Translations under genes and position numbers: made by a program
The notes under the pieces: model-generated
What the model was told of the DNA's origin: nothing
Seen by the model: the letters and a program-made list of their open reading frames with translations, nothing else
Database searches by the model: none
IMG/VR virus record: IMGVR_UViG_3300046463_000697
Coordinates: 1 to 30,925 of that record
Strand: one strand, 5' to 3'
Origin: a virus
Length of the DNA stretch: 30,925 bases
In this document: positions 7,950-14,209 of the stretch, piece by piece
How the letters are laid out: each line of letters starts with the position of its first letter
How positions within the stretch are numbered: the first letter of the stretch is position 1

Positions 7950-8180
7950 TCACGCGTGGACCTCTGGCATTGCCGCGGCGCGCTGCTGGCGACGGAGCGC
8001 GGCGAGCTCCCAAGCCTCAGCGCGTCGGCGTTCGGCTGCCTGAACACGATAGGTCTTCATGTAGGCGCGGTGACAGAGCTTGCACCAGCGCTGCTTCGGG
8101 CGACGCGGCTGCTGGCGACACCGGCGGCACAGTCTCAGTCGCGGCCCTGTTCCACATGTCGGTCGTGGAACATCGCTCAT
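7950..8180 (-). CDS. Cys-rich zinc-finger microprotein (76 aa)
   Basis: 76 residues starting at an ATG that overlaps the upstream stop (ATGA). Cysteine pairs LCRRC (about residues 17-21) and WCKLCHRAYMKTYR (about residues 32-45) make one zinc-ribbon, similar in pattern to the small Cys-pair proteins of phages that resemble degenerate HNH or recombination-endonuclease zinc knuckles. The C-terminal half is a basic, Arg/Ala-rich helix (QAAERRRAEAWELAALRRQQ). It probably binds nucleic acid. No catalytic His-Asn motif is present, so I do not call it a nuclease. Confidence 0.65.
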   Translation of the reverse strand: MSDVPRPTCGTGPRLRLCRRCRQQPRRPKQRWCKLCHRAYMKTYRVQAAERRRAEAWELAALRRQQRAAAMPEVHA

Positions 8181-8479
8181 GCAGCTACTCGCTGTTCTCT
8201 CGCGCGGCGTTTCTGGTTCCTGATCTCCCGGCACCGCGGGCACTCCCAGTGCCGGTCGCCGAACGTCTTTCGCCGCGGGCAACTCACGCACCGGCCTGAT
8301 CGCAGGCGCTCGGCCTGCCACACCGCCACGCCGCGCGCCAGGCGGTCGATGCAGCGCCGGCACCGCGTGTAGGGCCAGCCCGTGCGGCCGACGCCTTTCA
8401 ACCGCTTGCGCTGTCCACAGTCCCGGCAGAGGCCATGCGCACTGAGACGGACGCGGCGGCGCCGTTGTGAGCAGCTCAT
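8177..8479 (-). CDS. Protein with two zinc-ribbon modules (100 aa)
   Basis: 100 residues with two sets of paired cysteines: GLCRDCGQRKR...YTRCRRC (about residues 17-43) and GRCVSCPRRKTF...WECPRCRE (about residues 62-84). The linker is helical and the protein is very basic (many Arg), ending RREQR-like. This fits a nucleic-acid-binding protein with two metal sites. It is one of a run of four consecutive Cys-rich genes in the early operon, coupled by ATGA overlaps on both sides (8476-8479 and 8177-8180). I know no named family for it. Confidence 0.65.
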   Translation of the reverse strand: MSCSQRRRRVRLSAHGLCRDCGQRKRLKGVGRTGWPYTRCRRCIDRLARGVAVWQAERLRSGRCVSCPRRKTFGDRHWECPRCREIRNQKRRAREQRVAA

Positions 8480-8634
8480 CGCCGTTTCCTGCTAGGCAGT
8501 TCGTCGCGTCGATCCTTAGACACGCAGCCGCACGGCACAGGACTGAGGCAGCCGTTGCAGCGCCAGAGCCCAATGCCATCTCGATAGCGGTAGGTCGGGT
8601 AGGTCTTGAAAAACGAGAGCACCAGCTGAATCAC
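8476..8634 (-). CDS. Zinc-knuckle microprotein (52 aa)
   Basis: 52 residues from a GTG at 8634 that overlaps the stop of the methyltransferase gene (GTGA), with GAGGGTGG just upstream. The sequence starts VIQLVLSFFKTYPTYRYRDG and contains LWRCNGCLSPVPCGC (about residues 24-38), four cysteines that could hold one zinc, followed by a basic tail ending SRKRR. The function is unknown. Confidence 0.55.
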   Translation of the reverse strand: MIQLVLSFFKTYPTYRYRDGIGLWRCNGCLSPVPCGCVSKDRRDELPSRKRR

Positions 8635-9239
8635 GCCACCCTCTCGAAGAGCGACAGCACACGCGCCCGGTGGTTCGTCGATCGCTGAATCAGAATCCGA
8701 CCCACGGTGAGCCATTGCCGCTTGCTATGCATCGGCCAGACGGTGTCGAGCCAGGCGAGATGGCCGCCGGCGATGGTGACGTCGGCGAGCGCAGCCAACG
8801 CGCGGCGACGGTCGATCATCGGCGTCGCATATTTCACGGCGTCGGCCTTCGAATACGGCGGATCGGCCATCACAAGCGGCCAGTGGTAGCCCTCGAGGAT
8901 GGCGCCGGCGTCGTACACGCTGCCGACGAAATCGGGTTGCAGCGCGGGGTTCACGTCCAGCCTGGTGTATGGTCCGCGAGGCAGCGACCCGCTGAATACG
9001 TGGAGCACGCCGTCGGCGAGCGGCCTCGGCGCGCGCACATCTGGAAAGAGCGCCATCACGCGCTCGAGGAACCCGGCCGGATAGGCGCCGTAGTACCGCG
9101 TCTTGTTCCGGTAGTCGTTCCCGATCACCCAGACGCCGTAGAGCACGTCGCGCCCCTGCTCACGAACCAGCCAGGGCCACGACGCCGGCCATTTGGCGTA
9201 GATCTGTGCGAACGCGTCACGACGCTCGGCGAGGGTCAA
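8631..9239 (-). CDS. DNA adenine methyltransferase-like protein (DPPY)
   Basis: 202 aa from a TTG start that overlaps the previous TGA (TTGA) with GAGG seven bases upstream; no ATG in this frame could serve, since the first is at residue 63. The order of motifs is that of N6-adenine methyltransferases: VLHVFSGSLP (SAM-binding motif I, about residues 89-98), RLDVNP (acidic ribose-binding position) and VMADPPYSKADAVKY (motif IV, about residues 132-146) with the catalytic DPPY. There is no clear target-recognition domain, and the N-terminal third includes GVWVIGNDYRNKTRYYGAYP, typical of phage proteins of this type. It may methylate phage DNA against restriction; the specificity is unknown. Confidence 0.8.
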   Translation of the reverse strand: MTLAERRDAFAQIYAKWPASWPWLVREQGRDVLYGVWVIGNDYRNKTRYYGAYPAGFLERVMALFPDVRAPRPLADGVLHVFSGSLPRGPYTRLDVNPALQPDFVGSVYDAGAILEGYHWPLVMADPPYSKADAVKYATPMIDRRRALAALADVTIAGGHLAWLDTVWPMHSKRQWLTVGRILIQRSTNHRARVLSLFERVA

Positions 9240-9661
9240 CGGACCGCCTCGTGTTGTCGGTAGTGCGGGAAGCTCTCAGCCTTCACGTAGTGCCGCGAGA
9301 CCAGCCACGCGATCAGCGCGTCGAGATCGCCGACGACGTGCTCGACCGCGGCGTCCTGGCACAGCGCGCGGAACTCCACCTGCTCGGGGCGCAGCCGACC
9401 GCCGCTGGCCTTGGCTTCCCAGAAGACCAGCACGGTCCGCGCCTCGAGCTCGACCGAACCGGCGACGGTGTCCACGAACCGGGTCCGCGGCGGCAGGAAC
9501 GCGAGGACGTCCGCGAGGCCTGGCGTCTGGCCGGTGCCACGATGCCGACGCCCATCGTTCGGTGACGGATGGCCGATGACGTAGACCTTGCCGCCCAGGC
9601 CGCGCAGCAGCTGCACGCCATGGGCCTGCTCGGCCTTCTCCGAGACGCGCGGGGTCTTCAT
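9236..9661 (-). CDS. VRR-NUC family nuclease (PD-(D/E)xK fold)
   Basis: 141 aa, ATG overlapping the previous stop (ATGA). The VRR-NUC layout is complete: SEKAEQAHGVQLLRGLGGKV (N-terminal helix with Glu), then GTGQTPGLADVLAFLPP with the catalytic Asp of the 'G-x-x-D-V' strand (about residue 58), then VLVFWEAKASGGRLRPEQV with the E-x-K pair (about residues 89-91), and a final helix with AVEHVVGDLDALIAWL. Proteins of this family act as structure-specific nucleases or Holliday-junction-type resolvases in phage replication and recombination. It lies between a deoxyribosyltransferase-like gene and the DNA methyltransferase, consistent with DNA metabolism. Confidence 0.85.
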   Translation of the reverse strand: MKTPRVSEKAEQAHGVQLLRGLGGKVYVIGHPSPNDGRRHRGTGQTPGLADVLAFLPPRTRFVDTVAGSVELEARTVLVFWEAKASGGRLRPEQVEFRALCQDAAVEHVVGDLDALIAWLVSRHYVKAESFPHYRQHEAVR

Positions 9662-10044
9662 GCGTGCAGCAGCCCCTCGGCGACGATGCGGTCCACCATC
9701 GTGGCCGGATCGGTGATGTCGACGAGCACGACGCCAGGCAGGTGGTGAAAGATGTTCGTGCGCGCGCCGAGGATGATGACGGGCTTCTCGAGCGCGAGGG
9801 CGAAGCCGACCTCGACGTGCCGGCCGCCCGTGCCCACGCGCGCCCAGATCGCCGGATTCCAAATCAACAGGACGTCGCAGCGTCGGATGTCCTCGAGGCA
9901 GTTGTTCGCCCATTCCTCGGTGTACGTGTTGCTGTCGGCGTCGAGCCAGCGAGCAATCGAACCGATGCCGGCCTCGAGGAGCGCCTCGTGCAGCGCGCGC
10001 ACGTCCGCCTGGAGCTCCCACGGCGCGGCGAGGTACACGTTCAC
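9658..10044 (-). CDS. Nucleoside 2-deoxyribosyltransferase-like protein
   Basis: 128 aa from GTG at 10044 (GTGA overlap). The N-terminus MNVYLAAPWELQADVRALHE is the flavodoxin-like first strand and helix of this family. RRCDVLLIWNPAIWARVGTG forms the central strand and GGRHVEVGFALALEKPVIIL (about residues 71-90) carries the conserved Glu that acts as nucleophile in true deoxyribosyltransferases. Family enzymes exchange bases on deoxynucleosides or hydrolyse dNMPs, and phage versions are thought to feed the nucleotide pool; some members are sensors or have other N-glycosidic roles. I give it as family-level only. Confidence 0.8.
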   Translation of the reverse strand: MNVYLAAPWELQADVRALHEALLEAGIGSIARWLDADSNTYTEEWANNCLEDIRRCDVLLIWNPAIWARVGTGGRHVEVGFALALEKPVIILGARTNIFHHLPGVVLVDITDPATMVDRIVAEGLLHA

Positions 10045-10202
10045 GCGGACCTCTCCTTCGACCAGCGGGCATACAGGGCCGCGAAGTAGTCCGTTCGTCG
10101 CTGTGCGGCGACCTCGAAGGCGGCGCGATGGGTCTGGATGTAGATCCTGAGTGCGTCGAGTGTTGTCTGGTCGAGCGTTCCTGTCCTGGCGTCGCCGCTC
10201 AT
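10041..10202 (-). CDS. Small hypothetical protein (53 aa)
   Basis: 53 residues from the ATG at 10202, which overlaps the TGA of the previous gene. An acidic N-terminus is followed by one long amphipathic helix (LDALRIYIQTHRAAFEVAAQ then RRTDYFAALYARWSKER). There is no cysteine, signal peptide or membrane segment. It is coupled to the deoxyribosyltransferase-like gene by GTGA. I do not recognise it. Confidence 0.6.
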   Translation of the reverse strand: MSGDARTGTLDQTTLDALRIYIQTHRAAFEVAAQRRTDYFAALYARWSKERSA

Positions 10203-10600
10203 CGGCGCACCTGCGAGCGTTCGCACAGCACGCGCGGCGGTGCCTGCGGGTTCTCCTGAAGCGGCCAGACCGTCTCGTACGTCACGCCGTCGGCGCGGAT
10301 GATGCGCGGCTGCTTCGGCTCGGACGGCGTCGCGGTGCGCTGCACCAGGCGGTACACCCGAGCAACTGTGAGACCTTCACCGACGATCTCGCCGATGGAC
10401 ATCAGCCGCGCGAGGGCGCAGTGCACCGCGTGGTCGCCGAACGGCATGACCGCCGCGCGCAGCTCGCGCGTCTTCAACGGCCCTGGCACCAGCGCCATGA
10501 GAATCATCTCGTCGAGCATCTCGTTGGCGCGCCGGCGCGCGTCGCCCGTCTGAGCCGCGGTGACCATGCACACCGGCCCGATCAGCGACGGCACGGTCAT
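10199..10600 (-). CDS. Winged-helix-like early protein (133 aa)
   Basis: 133 aa from the ATG at 10600, chosen because it overlaps the stop of the small HTH gene (ATGA); longer in-frame extensions read through that gene and are not coding. Residues about 25-80 look like a winged helix: MLDEMILMALVPGPLKTREL, then HAVHCALARLMSIGEIVGEG and a strand ARVYRLVQRT. The last 40 residues are Pro/Arg-rich. This arrangement is common in phage proteins that help open or regulate DNA, but no specific family is evident to me. Confidence 0.65.
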   Translation of the reverse strand: MTVPSLIGPVCMVTAAQTGDARRRANEMLDEMILMALVPGPLKTRELRAAVMPFGDHAVHCALARLMSIGEIVGEGLTVARVYRLVQRTATPSEPKQPRIIRADGVTYETVWPLQENPQAPPRVLCERSQVRR

Positions 10601-10743
10601 CGCCGTCCGCGCAAATTGAGCCGAAGCACCTGATCGACGTCCGCCTGCGACAGGCCGAACAGCCGAGCGATCACCTTCCGGTCCGAGCCGTCGAGAAAGA
10701 GCAACACGATCGCGCGGCGCTTCAACGGACTGATGCGTTTCAT
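10597..10743 (-). CDS. Minimal helix-turn-helix protein (48 aa)
   Basis: 48 residues, ATG at 10743 with AGGAG eight bases upstream. Practically the whole protein is one HTH: KRRAIVLLFLDGSDRKVIAR (first helices) then LFGLSQADVDQVLRLNLRGR (turn and recognition helix). The pattern resembles sigma-70 region 4 or a transposase-type HTH cut down to its DNA-binding core. It is coupled to the next gene by an ATGA overlap. Likely a DNA-binding regulator or sigma/RNA-polymerase modulator, by fold only. Confidence 0.7.
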   Translation of the reverse strand: MKRISPLKRRAIVLLFLDGSDRKVIARLFGLSQADVDQVLRLNLRGRR

Positions 10744-10764
10744 GCGAGTCTCCTGCGTGAACGG

Positions 10765-11028
10765 TCATACGTGGGCCTCCGCCCGAGCGGCGTCGCGCCG
10801 GCCGGGCCGTTTCGTGCACGTGATGACGTGCAGGTCATCACGCGACAGGACTTCCATGGGTTGGAGATTGGTCTCGTCGACGAACGTGTGCAGCGGACCC
10901 AGGACGCCGTTGAACGGCAGCAGCCGTCCGGTCTTCCGGTTCGTCCGCCAGACGATGGGCTGCTTGCAGTGCCGGCAGGTGCCGGTGCTCGCGATGCGCC
11001 CCCACACGGTGAAGCCGTAGGCGGTCAC
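10765..11028 (-). CDS. Zinc-ribbon protein (87 aa)
   Basis: GTG start at 11028 overlapping the stop of the replication gene (GTGA). A CRHCKQPIVWRTNRKTGRLL segment (about residues 18-37) provides the first cysteine pair, and a late His/Cys (DDLHVITC, about residues 65-72) could complete a zinc site. Many phages carry a similar 'CxxC-x-x-x-x-W...H...C' protein next to replication genes, of unknown function. The C-terminus is basic. Confidence 0.65.
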   Translation of the reverse strand: MTAYGFTVWGRIASTGTCRHCKQPIVWRTNRKTGRLLPFNGVLGPLHTFVDETNLQPMEVLSRDDLHVITCTKRPGRRDAARAEAHV

Positions 11029-11813
11029 GCGCTGACCTCCGGCCGTGGGCGCGTCCGTTGCCAGCGCGCGGCGTCGATCGCCTTGTTGACCAGGTCGCCG
11101 TTGGAGCCGAAGTTCAGATTACGGATGCAGCACAGACTCTTGACCGTGTCCTTCAGGTCGGCGTCTGATGCGAGCACACCCTCGATGTCGATCGCGTCGT
11201 GAGCGGTCTTCAGGATGACGCGAAAATTAGGGTCGTCGTCGTCCGTTCGTCGTCGTGTTTCGTGAAGGGGCGGGGGCGCAGCCCCCTGCTCTTGTTCAAC
11301 TAACGGATCAACTAACGGATCAATACCTATATATCCCCCGTACGTGTTTTTTCCGATTTCCGTGAAGCCGGCTTCCGATTTCGCTGAAATGTTTTCCGAT
11401 TGTTTTTCGGCGCTATCGGAAAACTTTGCCATGACTGGTCCGCGCCGTTTTCGACCCTTCGGAAAATGCGACGATGAAAAGTTTTCCGATTCAGGTTCTA
11501 ACTGGTACGCCTCCCAATCGAAGACGCAGCGGAGGTGGATGAACCACTCTGGATGGAACCGGCGCCGCCCGATCAGCACGTGCCGGCCGTCGGTGTTCAG
11601 GTCGATGACGATCTCGCCGTCGCGCTCGAGCTTGTGCAGGATGTACCGCAGGGCCCGCTCGGTCAGCCGGCACCATGCGGCCAGCCGCTTCAGCCCTGGC
11701 CACGCGTCGCGCCCGTCATCGTCTGCGCAGTCCCCCAGGCGCACCAGGACGAGCAGGTTGCTGCCCTTCGCGCGCGCCCGCTCCCAGACTAAGGTCTCTG
11801 CCCGCTTGCTCAC
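11025..11813 (-). CDS. HTH replication initiation-like protein
   Basis: 262 aa, GTG start overlapping the acyl carrier protein stop (GTGA). Residues 15-100 are a winged HTH of the HTH_36/RepA-N-like kind: SNLLVLVRLGDCADDDGRDA, WPGLKRLAAWCRLTERALRY, ILHKLERDGEIVIDLNTDGR. The middle (about residues 108-175) is low-complexity and Ser/Glu/Lys-rich, encoded by the AT-richer DNA with iteron-like repeats, and the C-terminal 75 residues form a helical domain (DPNFRVILKTAHDAIDIEGV). This is the architecture of lambda O-like phage initiators: HTH, linker containing the origin, and a helicase-loading domain. No helicase or polymerase is visible nearby, so the host probably supplies the replisome. Confidence 0.75.
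   Translation of the reverse strand: MSKRAETLVWERARAKGSNLLVLVRLGDCADDDGRDAWPGLKRLAAWCRLTERALRYILHKLERDGEIVIDLNTDGRHVLIGRRRFHPEWFIHLRCVFDWEAYQLEPESENFSSSHFPKGRKRRGPVMAKFSDSAEKQSENISAKSEAGFTEIGKNTYGGYIGIDPLVDPLVEQEQGAAPPPLHETRRRTDDDDPNFRVILKTAHDAIDIEGVLASDADLKDTVKSLCCIRNLNFGSNGDLVNKAIDAARWQRTRPRPEVSA
11296..11491. other. Candidate replication origin (iterons and AT-rich segment)
   Basis: Inside the replication gene. TTTTCCGAT-like repeats lie at 11349-11359, 11372-11382 (CTTCCGATTTC), 11391-11401, 11415-11424 (inverted), 11458-11467 (inverted) and 11481-11491. To their left is a 12-bp tandem repeat TCAACTAACGGA at 11296-11319, then ACCTATATAT, forming an AT-richer stretch in otherwise GC-rich DNA. 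This iteron plus unwinding-element layout, inside the initiator gene, is as in lambdoid O genes. Confidence 0.5.
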
Positions 11814-12073
11814 CCTGCCGCCTCCCAGTCGCCGACGCCGGTCTTCTCACGCACGTAGTGGACGACCTGGCGGACGGTCCGCAGGTTCGGGATGTCGTGC
11901 TCAGCGATCTCGATGCCGAACTCGGCCTCGAGCGCGAGCACGAGGTTGTAGCTATCCATCGAATCCGCGCCGAGGTCGCCATGCAGCGTGGCGTCCGACG
12001 CGAGGTCGGCGGCCGGGCGCGCGAGCTCCTCCGCGATGACGGCGCGCACGCGATCTTCGAGGGTCAGTTCCAT
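11810..12073 (-). CDS. Acyl carrier protein
   Basis: 87 aa from the ATG at 12073 with GGAG nine bases upstream. The whole ACP fold is visible: ELTLEDRVRAVIAEELARPA (helix I), DLASDATLHGDLGADSMDSY with the GADS motif whose Ser (about residue 39) would carry 4'-phosphopantetheine, NLVLALEAEFGIEIAEHDIP (helix II and acidic recognition face) and a final helix VRQVVHYVREKTG. The usual DSL is DSM here, also seen in genuine ACPs. It normally carries acyl chains for fatty-acid or lipid synthesis, after modification by a host phosphopantetheinyl transferase. It sits directly before the replication gene, with no acyltransferase nearby. An ACP is uncommon in phages. Confidence 0.9.
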   Translation of the reverse strand: MELTLEDRVRAVIAEELARPAADLASDATLHGDLGADSMDSYNLVLALEAEFGIEIAEHDIPNLRTVRQVVHYVREKTGVGDWEAAG

Positions 12074-12219
12074 GGTGAGTCGCTCCGCAATGGTTGTGGT
12101 CAGGGGCCCAGCCTCCGGCGTCGCACGGGTGGTATCCAGGCTTTCTGCTGGGCGCGCATCCTGGCCGTATCGCCACATCCGGAAGCCCTGACAACTTCAA
12201 ACTCGTTTGGGGTATCTCG

Positions 12220-13053
12220 TTACGGCGCCGGCATTGCCTGCGTGGCGGCGGCGTCAGCCGACGGCAGCGCGCGCAGAAGGTCGAGCACAAACGCCGAGAG
12301 CGAGGGGAAGAAGGCATCAGCCTTTTTCACCTCGGGATTTAGAGAGGCGGCCCAGGCGGCCCTGGCGTCCCTGGCGGCCCAGGCGGCCCTGGCGTCCCTG
12401 GCGTCCCTGGCGGCCCAGGCGGCCCTGGCGTCCCTGGCGTCCCAGGCGGCCCAGGCGTCCCAGGCGGCCCTGGCGGCCCTGGCGTCCCAGGCGTCCCTGG
12501 CGTCCCTGGCGTCCCAGGCGTCCCTGGCGGCCCTGGCGGCCCTGGCGGCCGCCTCGCGTTGCCCGGCGGACGCCTGACCACCGGTGGCGATTTCCGCATC
12601 GAACATCGCGACGATCACGTCGATGTGGCGGCGAATCTCTTCATCGTCCGTCGCGAAGCGCACGCCGAACGTCGCATCAGCAAGCGCCCATCGGAGAATC
12701 TTCGCGAGCACCATGTCGTCGACAACCGCGCCGACAGGAATCGCCTCGGCAAAGCGCCGCGGCCACTGCTTCGCCTGATCGAGTGGGAGATTCTCGAAGA
12801 TGTTGTCCTCGAGATAGGCGAGCCAGATCGGCAGCCCCAGCTCCCGTTCGTAGCGCGAGTGATCGCCCGTCTTTGCTTTCTTCCCGCTGATGATGTTCAA
12901 CGAGTGAAGCGAGCAGCCGATCGCGCACCCGCGGAACTCGCGGCCCGTCCCTTCGCCGTAGCTGCCCTTGATCAGCTGATCGGCGTCTTCATGAAAGGCG
13001 ATCTGCTCGAGGAACCGCGTCTTCAAGTCCGGAGAATTCAAATAGGTCTGCAT
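12220..13053 (-). CDS. Phage protein with Ala/Asp/Arg/Trp repeat tail
   Basis: 277 aa, ATG at 13053. Residues 1-165 are a conserved globular domain: FLEQIAFHEDADQLIKGSYG, FRGCAIGCSLHSLN, ELGLPIWLAYLEDNIFENLP and WPRRFAEAIPVGA. I recognise this as a widespread phage family of unknown function whose members end in an alanine-rich repetitive region. Here residues about 168-236 are tripeptide repeats of the type [W/R]-[A/D]-A, encoded by the 9-bp repeat at 12346-12550, and would form a long helix. The C-terminal segment is KKADAFFPSLSAFVLDLLRA. Sometimes labelled 'putative immunity protein'; I cannot support a function. Confidence 0.8.
   Translation of the reverse strand: MQTYLNSPDLKTRFLEQIAFHEDADQLIKGSYGEGTGREFRGCAIGCSLHSLNIISGKKAKTGDHSRYERELGLPIWLAYLEDNIFENLPLDQAKQWPRRFAEAIPVGAVVDDMVLAKILRWALADATFGVRFATDDEEIRRHIDVIVAMFDAEIATGGQASAGQREAAARAARAARDAWDARDARDAWDARAARAAWDAWAAWDARDARAAWAARDARDARAAWAARDARAAWAASLNPEVKKADAFFPSLSAFVLDLLRALPSADAAATQAMPAP
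12346..12550. repeat. 9-bp minisatellite, about 23 copies
   Basis: Tandem 9-bp units GGCGGCCCA, GGCGGCCCT, GGCGTCCCT and GGCGTCCCA in irregular order. Because the unit is a multiple of three, copy changes keep the reading frame of the host gene (12220-13053). On the coding strand each unit gives a tripeptide W/R-A/D-A. Confidence 0.95.
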
Positions 13054-13058
13054 GTCTT

Positions 13059-13508
13059 TTACCTGTTCCAGTTCAGTCGACTCCGCGATTCGAGGATCCA
13101 CAGGTGCCGCATATTCGCGGCGTCGACCAGCGTGCTGTCCGACGGATAGAGCTCCAGCGCGTCGTACGCCGCGAAGCCGCACTCCGACTTGATCTGCAGC
13201 AGTTCGTCCCACGAGATGCCGTCGACGAACCCGCCGTCGTCCGCGATGAGCGCACGGTTGACGCTCAACCGATTCGGCTTCTTCATGCCTTCGTCGAAGA
13301 GCACCGCGGCGAACCGCCTCGAGCGCCACGCGCGCCGAGGGATGGACTTCGCGTCGAGGTCGAGCGCCATGGCCTTCATCGAGTTCGGCCACTCCTCAAT
13401 CGGCATCTCCTTCATCCGGTCAGGCCATTTCGCGTTCTCGCCGCGCAGTAACGCGCGGAGCTGCCTGATCTCGGTCTTGCTCGGTCTTGAGTCCACCGCC
13501 CCCAGCAT
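13059..13508 (-). CDS. DUF7694-type phage protein
   Basis: 149 aa, ATG at 13508 in a TGATG overlap with the previous stop and preceded by GGAGG five bases upstream. The C-terminal two thirds match a phage family that I know as DUF7694: AWRSRRFAAVLFDEG, PNRLSVNRALIADDGGFVDG, ISWDELLQIKSECGFAAYDA, LELYPSDSTLVDAANMRHLW. The N-terminal segment (TEIRQLRALLRGENAKWPDR) is helical. The characteristic 'RLSVNR...GISWDEL...AV-YP...N-RHLW' motifs are all intact. The function of the family is not known to me; members occur in early regions of temperate phages. Confidence 0.8.
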   Translation of the reverse strand: MLGAVDSRPSKTEIRQLRALLRGENAKWPDRMKEMPIEEWPNSMKAMALDLDAKSIPRRAWRSRRFAAVLFDEGMKKPNRLSVNRALIADDGGFVDGISWDELLQIKSECGFAAYDALELYPSDSTLVDAANMRHLWILESRSRLNWNR

Positions 13509-13789
13509 CAGGCCCTCCACCTGGACCGATCCGACACCAGCAATTCGAACGGAGTCCGGCGACGCGCCTTAAGAGGCCTGACCGGCGGCACTGCAGCAGG
13601 CTGGATCGTCGGTTCACCATCTGGTGCAGGGCGCTCGATGAACGCCCGCCAGCGCGTGACCAGGTCGGCGCGTTCCTCCTTCTGGCGCTCGAGCGCGAAG
13701 CGGCGCAGGTACAGACACGCCGCCACGAAGAGCCCGCCAGGCACCAGCAGCGCCACCAGCACCGCGAACGTGCTGCGAGCTCCGTTCAT
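13508..13789 (-). CDS. Single-pass membrane protein (93 aa)
   Basis: One transmembrane helix at about residues 8-28 (FAVLVALLVPGGLFVAACLY), then a basic segment (LRRFALERQKEERADLVTRW) that should stay in the cytoplasm and a Pro-rich C-terminus. ATG at 13789 overlaps the previous stop (ATGA). It is one of four consecutive tiny membrane proteins in the early operon. Possibly a host-takeover, superinfection-exclusion or holin-type protein; no motif decides. Confidence 0.65.
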   Translation of the reverse strand: MNGARSTFAVLVALLVPGGLFVAACLYLRRFALERQKEERADLVTRWRAFIERPAPDGEPTIQPAAVPPVRPLKARRRTPFELLVSDRSRWRA

Positions 13790-14085
13790 CGTCGCCCGCC
13801 CTGAATGGCGTGCAGATGCGCGTGGCGCTCTGTGGTGAAGTGATCGCAGAAGAGCGACGGATCGCGGAATCGCGGCGCCGTCCGTTCGGCCAGGACGCCT
13901 GGCACGCCGTCGCGCACGTCCGGCAGCGGCCAGAGCGGATCGTCAGCTTGCGCCGAGGGCTCATCGACCGTTCGGCCTGGCGTCGAAAAGAGCGCCCAAG
14001 CCGCGAGGCCGCCAACCCCGATCACGCACCACGCGGCAATCACATTCACCAGACGCCAGACCAACGACGGTTCAGTAATGATCAC
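13786..14085 (-). CDS. Single-pass membrane protein (99 aa)
   Basis: GTG start at 14085, with AAAGGA eight bases upstream. One hydrophobic helix at about residues 10-34 (VNVIAAWCVIGVGGLAAWAL) followed by an acidic and Pro-rich soluble part ending in a His-rich tail (DHFTTERHAHLHAIQGGRR). The larger reading frame beginning at 14190 reads through the neighbouring microgene and is not needed. Function unknown. Confidence 0.6.
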   Translation of the reverse strand: MIITEPSLVWRLVNVIAAWCVIGVGGLAAWALFSTPGRTVDEPSAQADDPLWPLPDVRDGVPGVLAERTAPRFRDPSLFCDHFTTERHAHLHAIQGGRR

Positions 14086-14098
14086 GCGCCACGTCCTT

Positions 14099-14209
14099 TC
14101 AGCAGATCGGCCAGGTGTACCAACCGCACTCGATGATGATCGCGAGGATCGACCACGCGCCCACGAGCGCGATCGCCAGTGCCAGCCCAAACCGTTTCGC
14201 GAGTCTCAT
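14099..14209 (-). CDS. Tiny membrane protein (36 aa)
   Basis: 36 residues, ATG at 14209 with GGAG upstream, overlapping the previous stop (ATGA). It is almost entirely one membrane segment: LAKRFGLALAIALVGAWSIL then AIIIECGWYTWPIC. The basic N-terminus suggests an N-in orientation. Too short for family assignment. Confidence 0.5.
   Translation of the reverse strand: MRLAKRFGLALAIALVGAWSILAIIIECGWYTWPIC

Noticed and set aside
12074-12219. Promoter before the acyl carrier protein (TTGTCA then GATACG)
   Set aside because: The -10 matches only three of six positions; the 146-bp gap shows no other signal, so I do not call a promoter.
12346-12550. CRISPR-like array
   Set aside because: Units are contiguous 9-mers without spacers; it is a coding minisatellite.
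11675-12577. Long plus-strand frame ending in Ala/Leu/Ser repeats
   Set aside because: Antisense to the replication gene, ACP and repeat protein; the repeats come from the minisatellite and nothing supports rightward expression here.
12339-12599. Collagen-like Gly-Pro-Pro/Gly-Thr-Pro protein on the minus strand
   Set aside because: It is another frame of the 9-bp minisatellite; the conserved phage protein at 12220-13053 uses the same DNA in a frame with family-wide support, and the collagen frame has no start signal.
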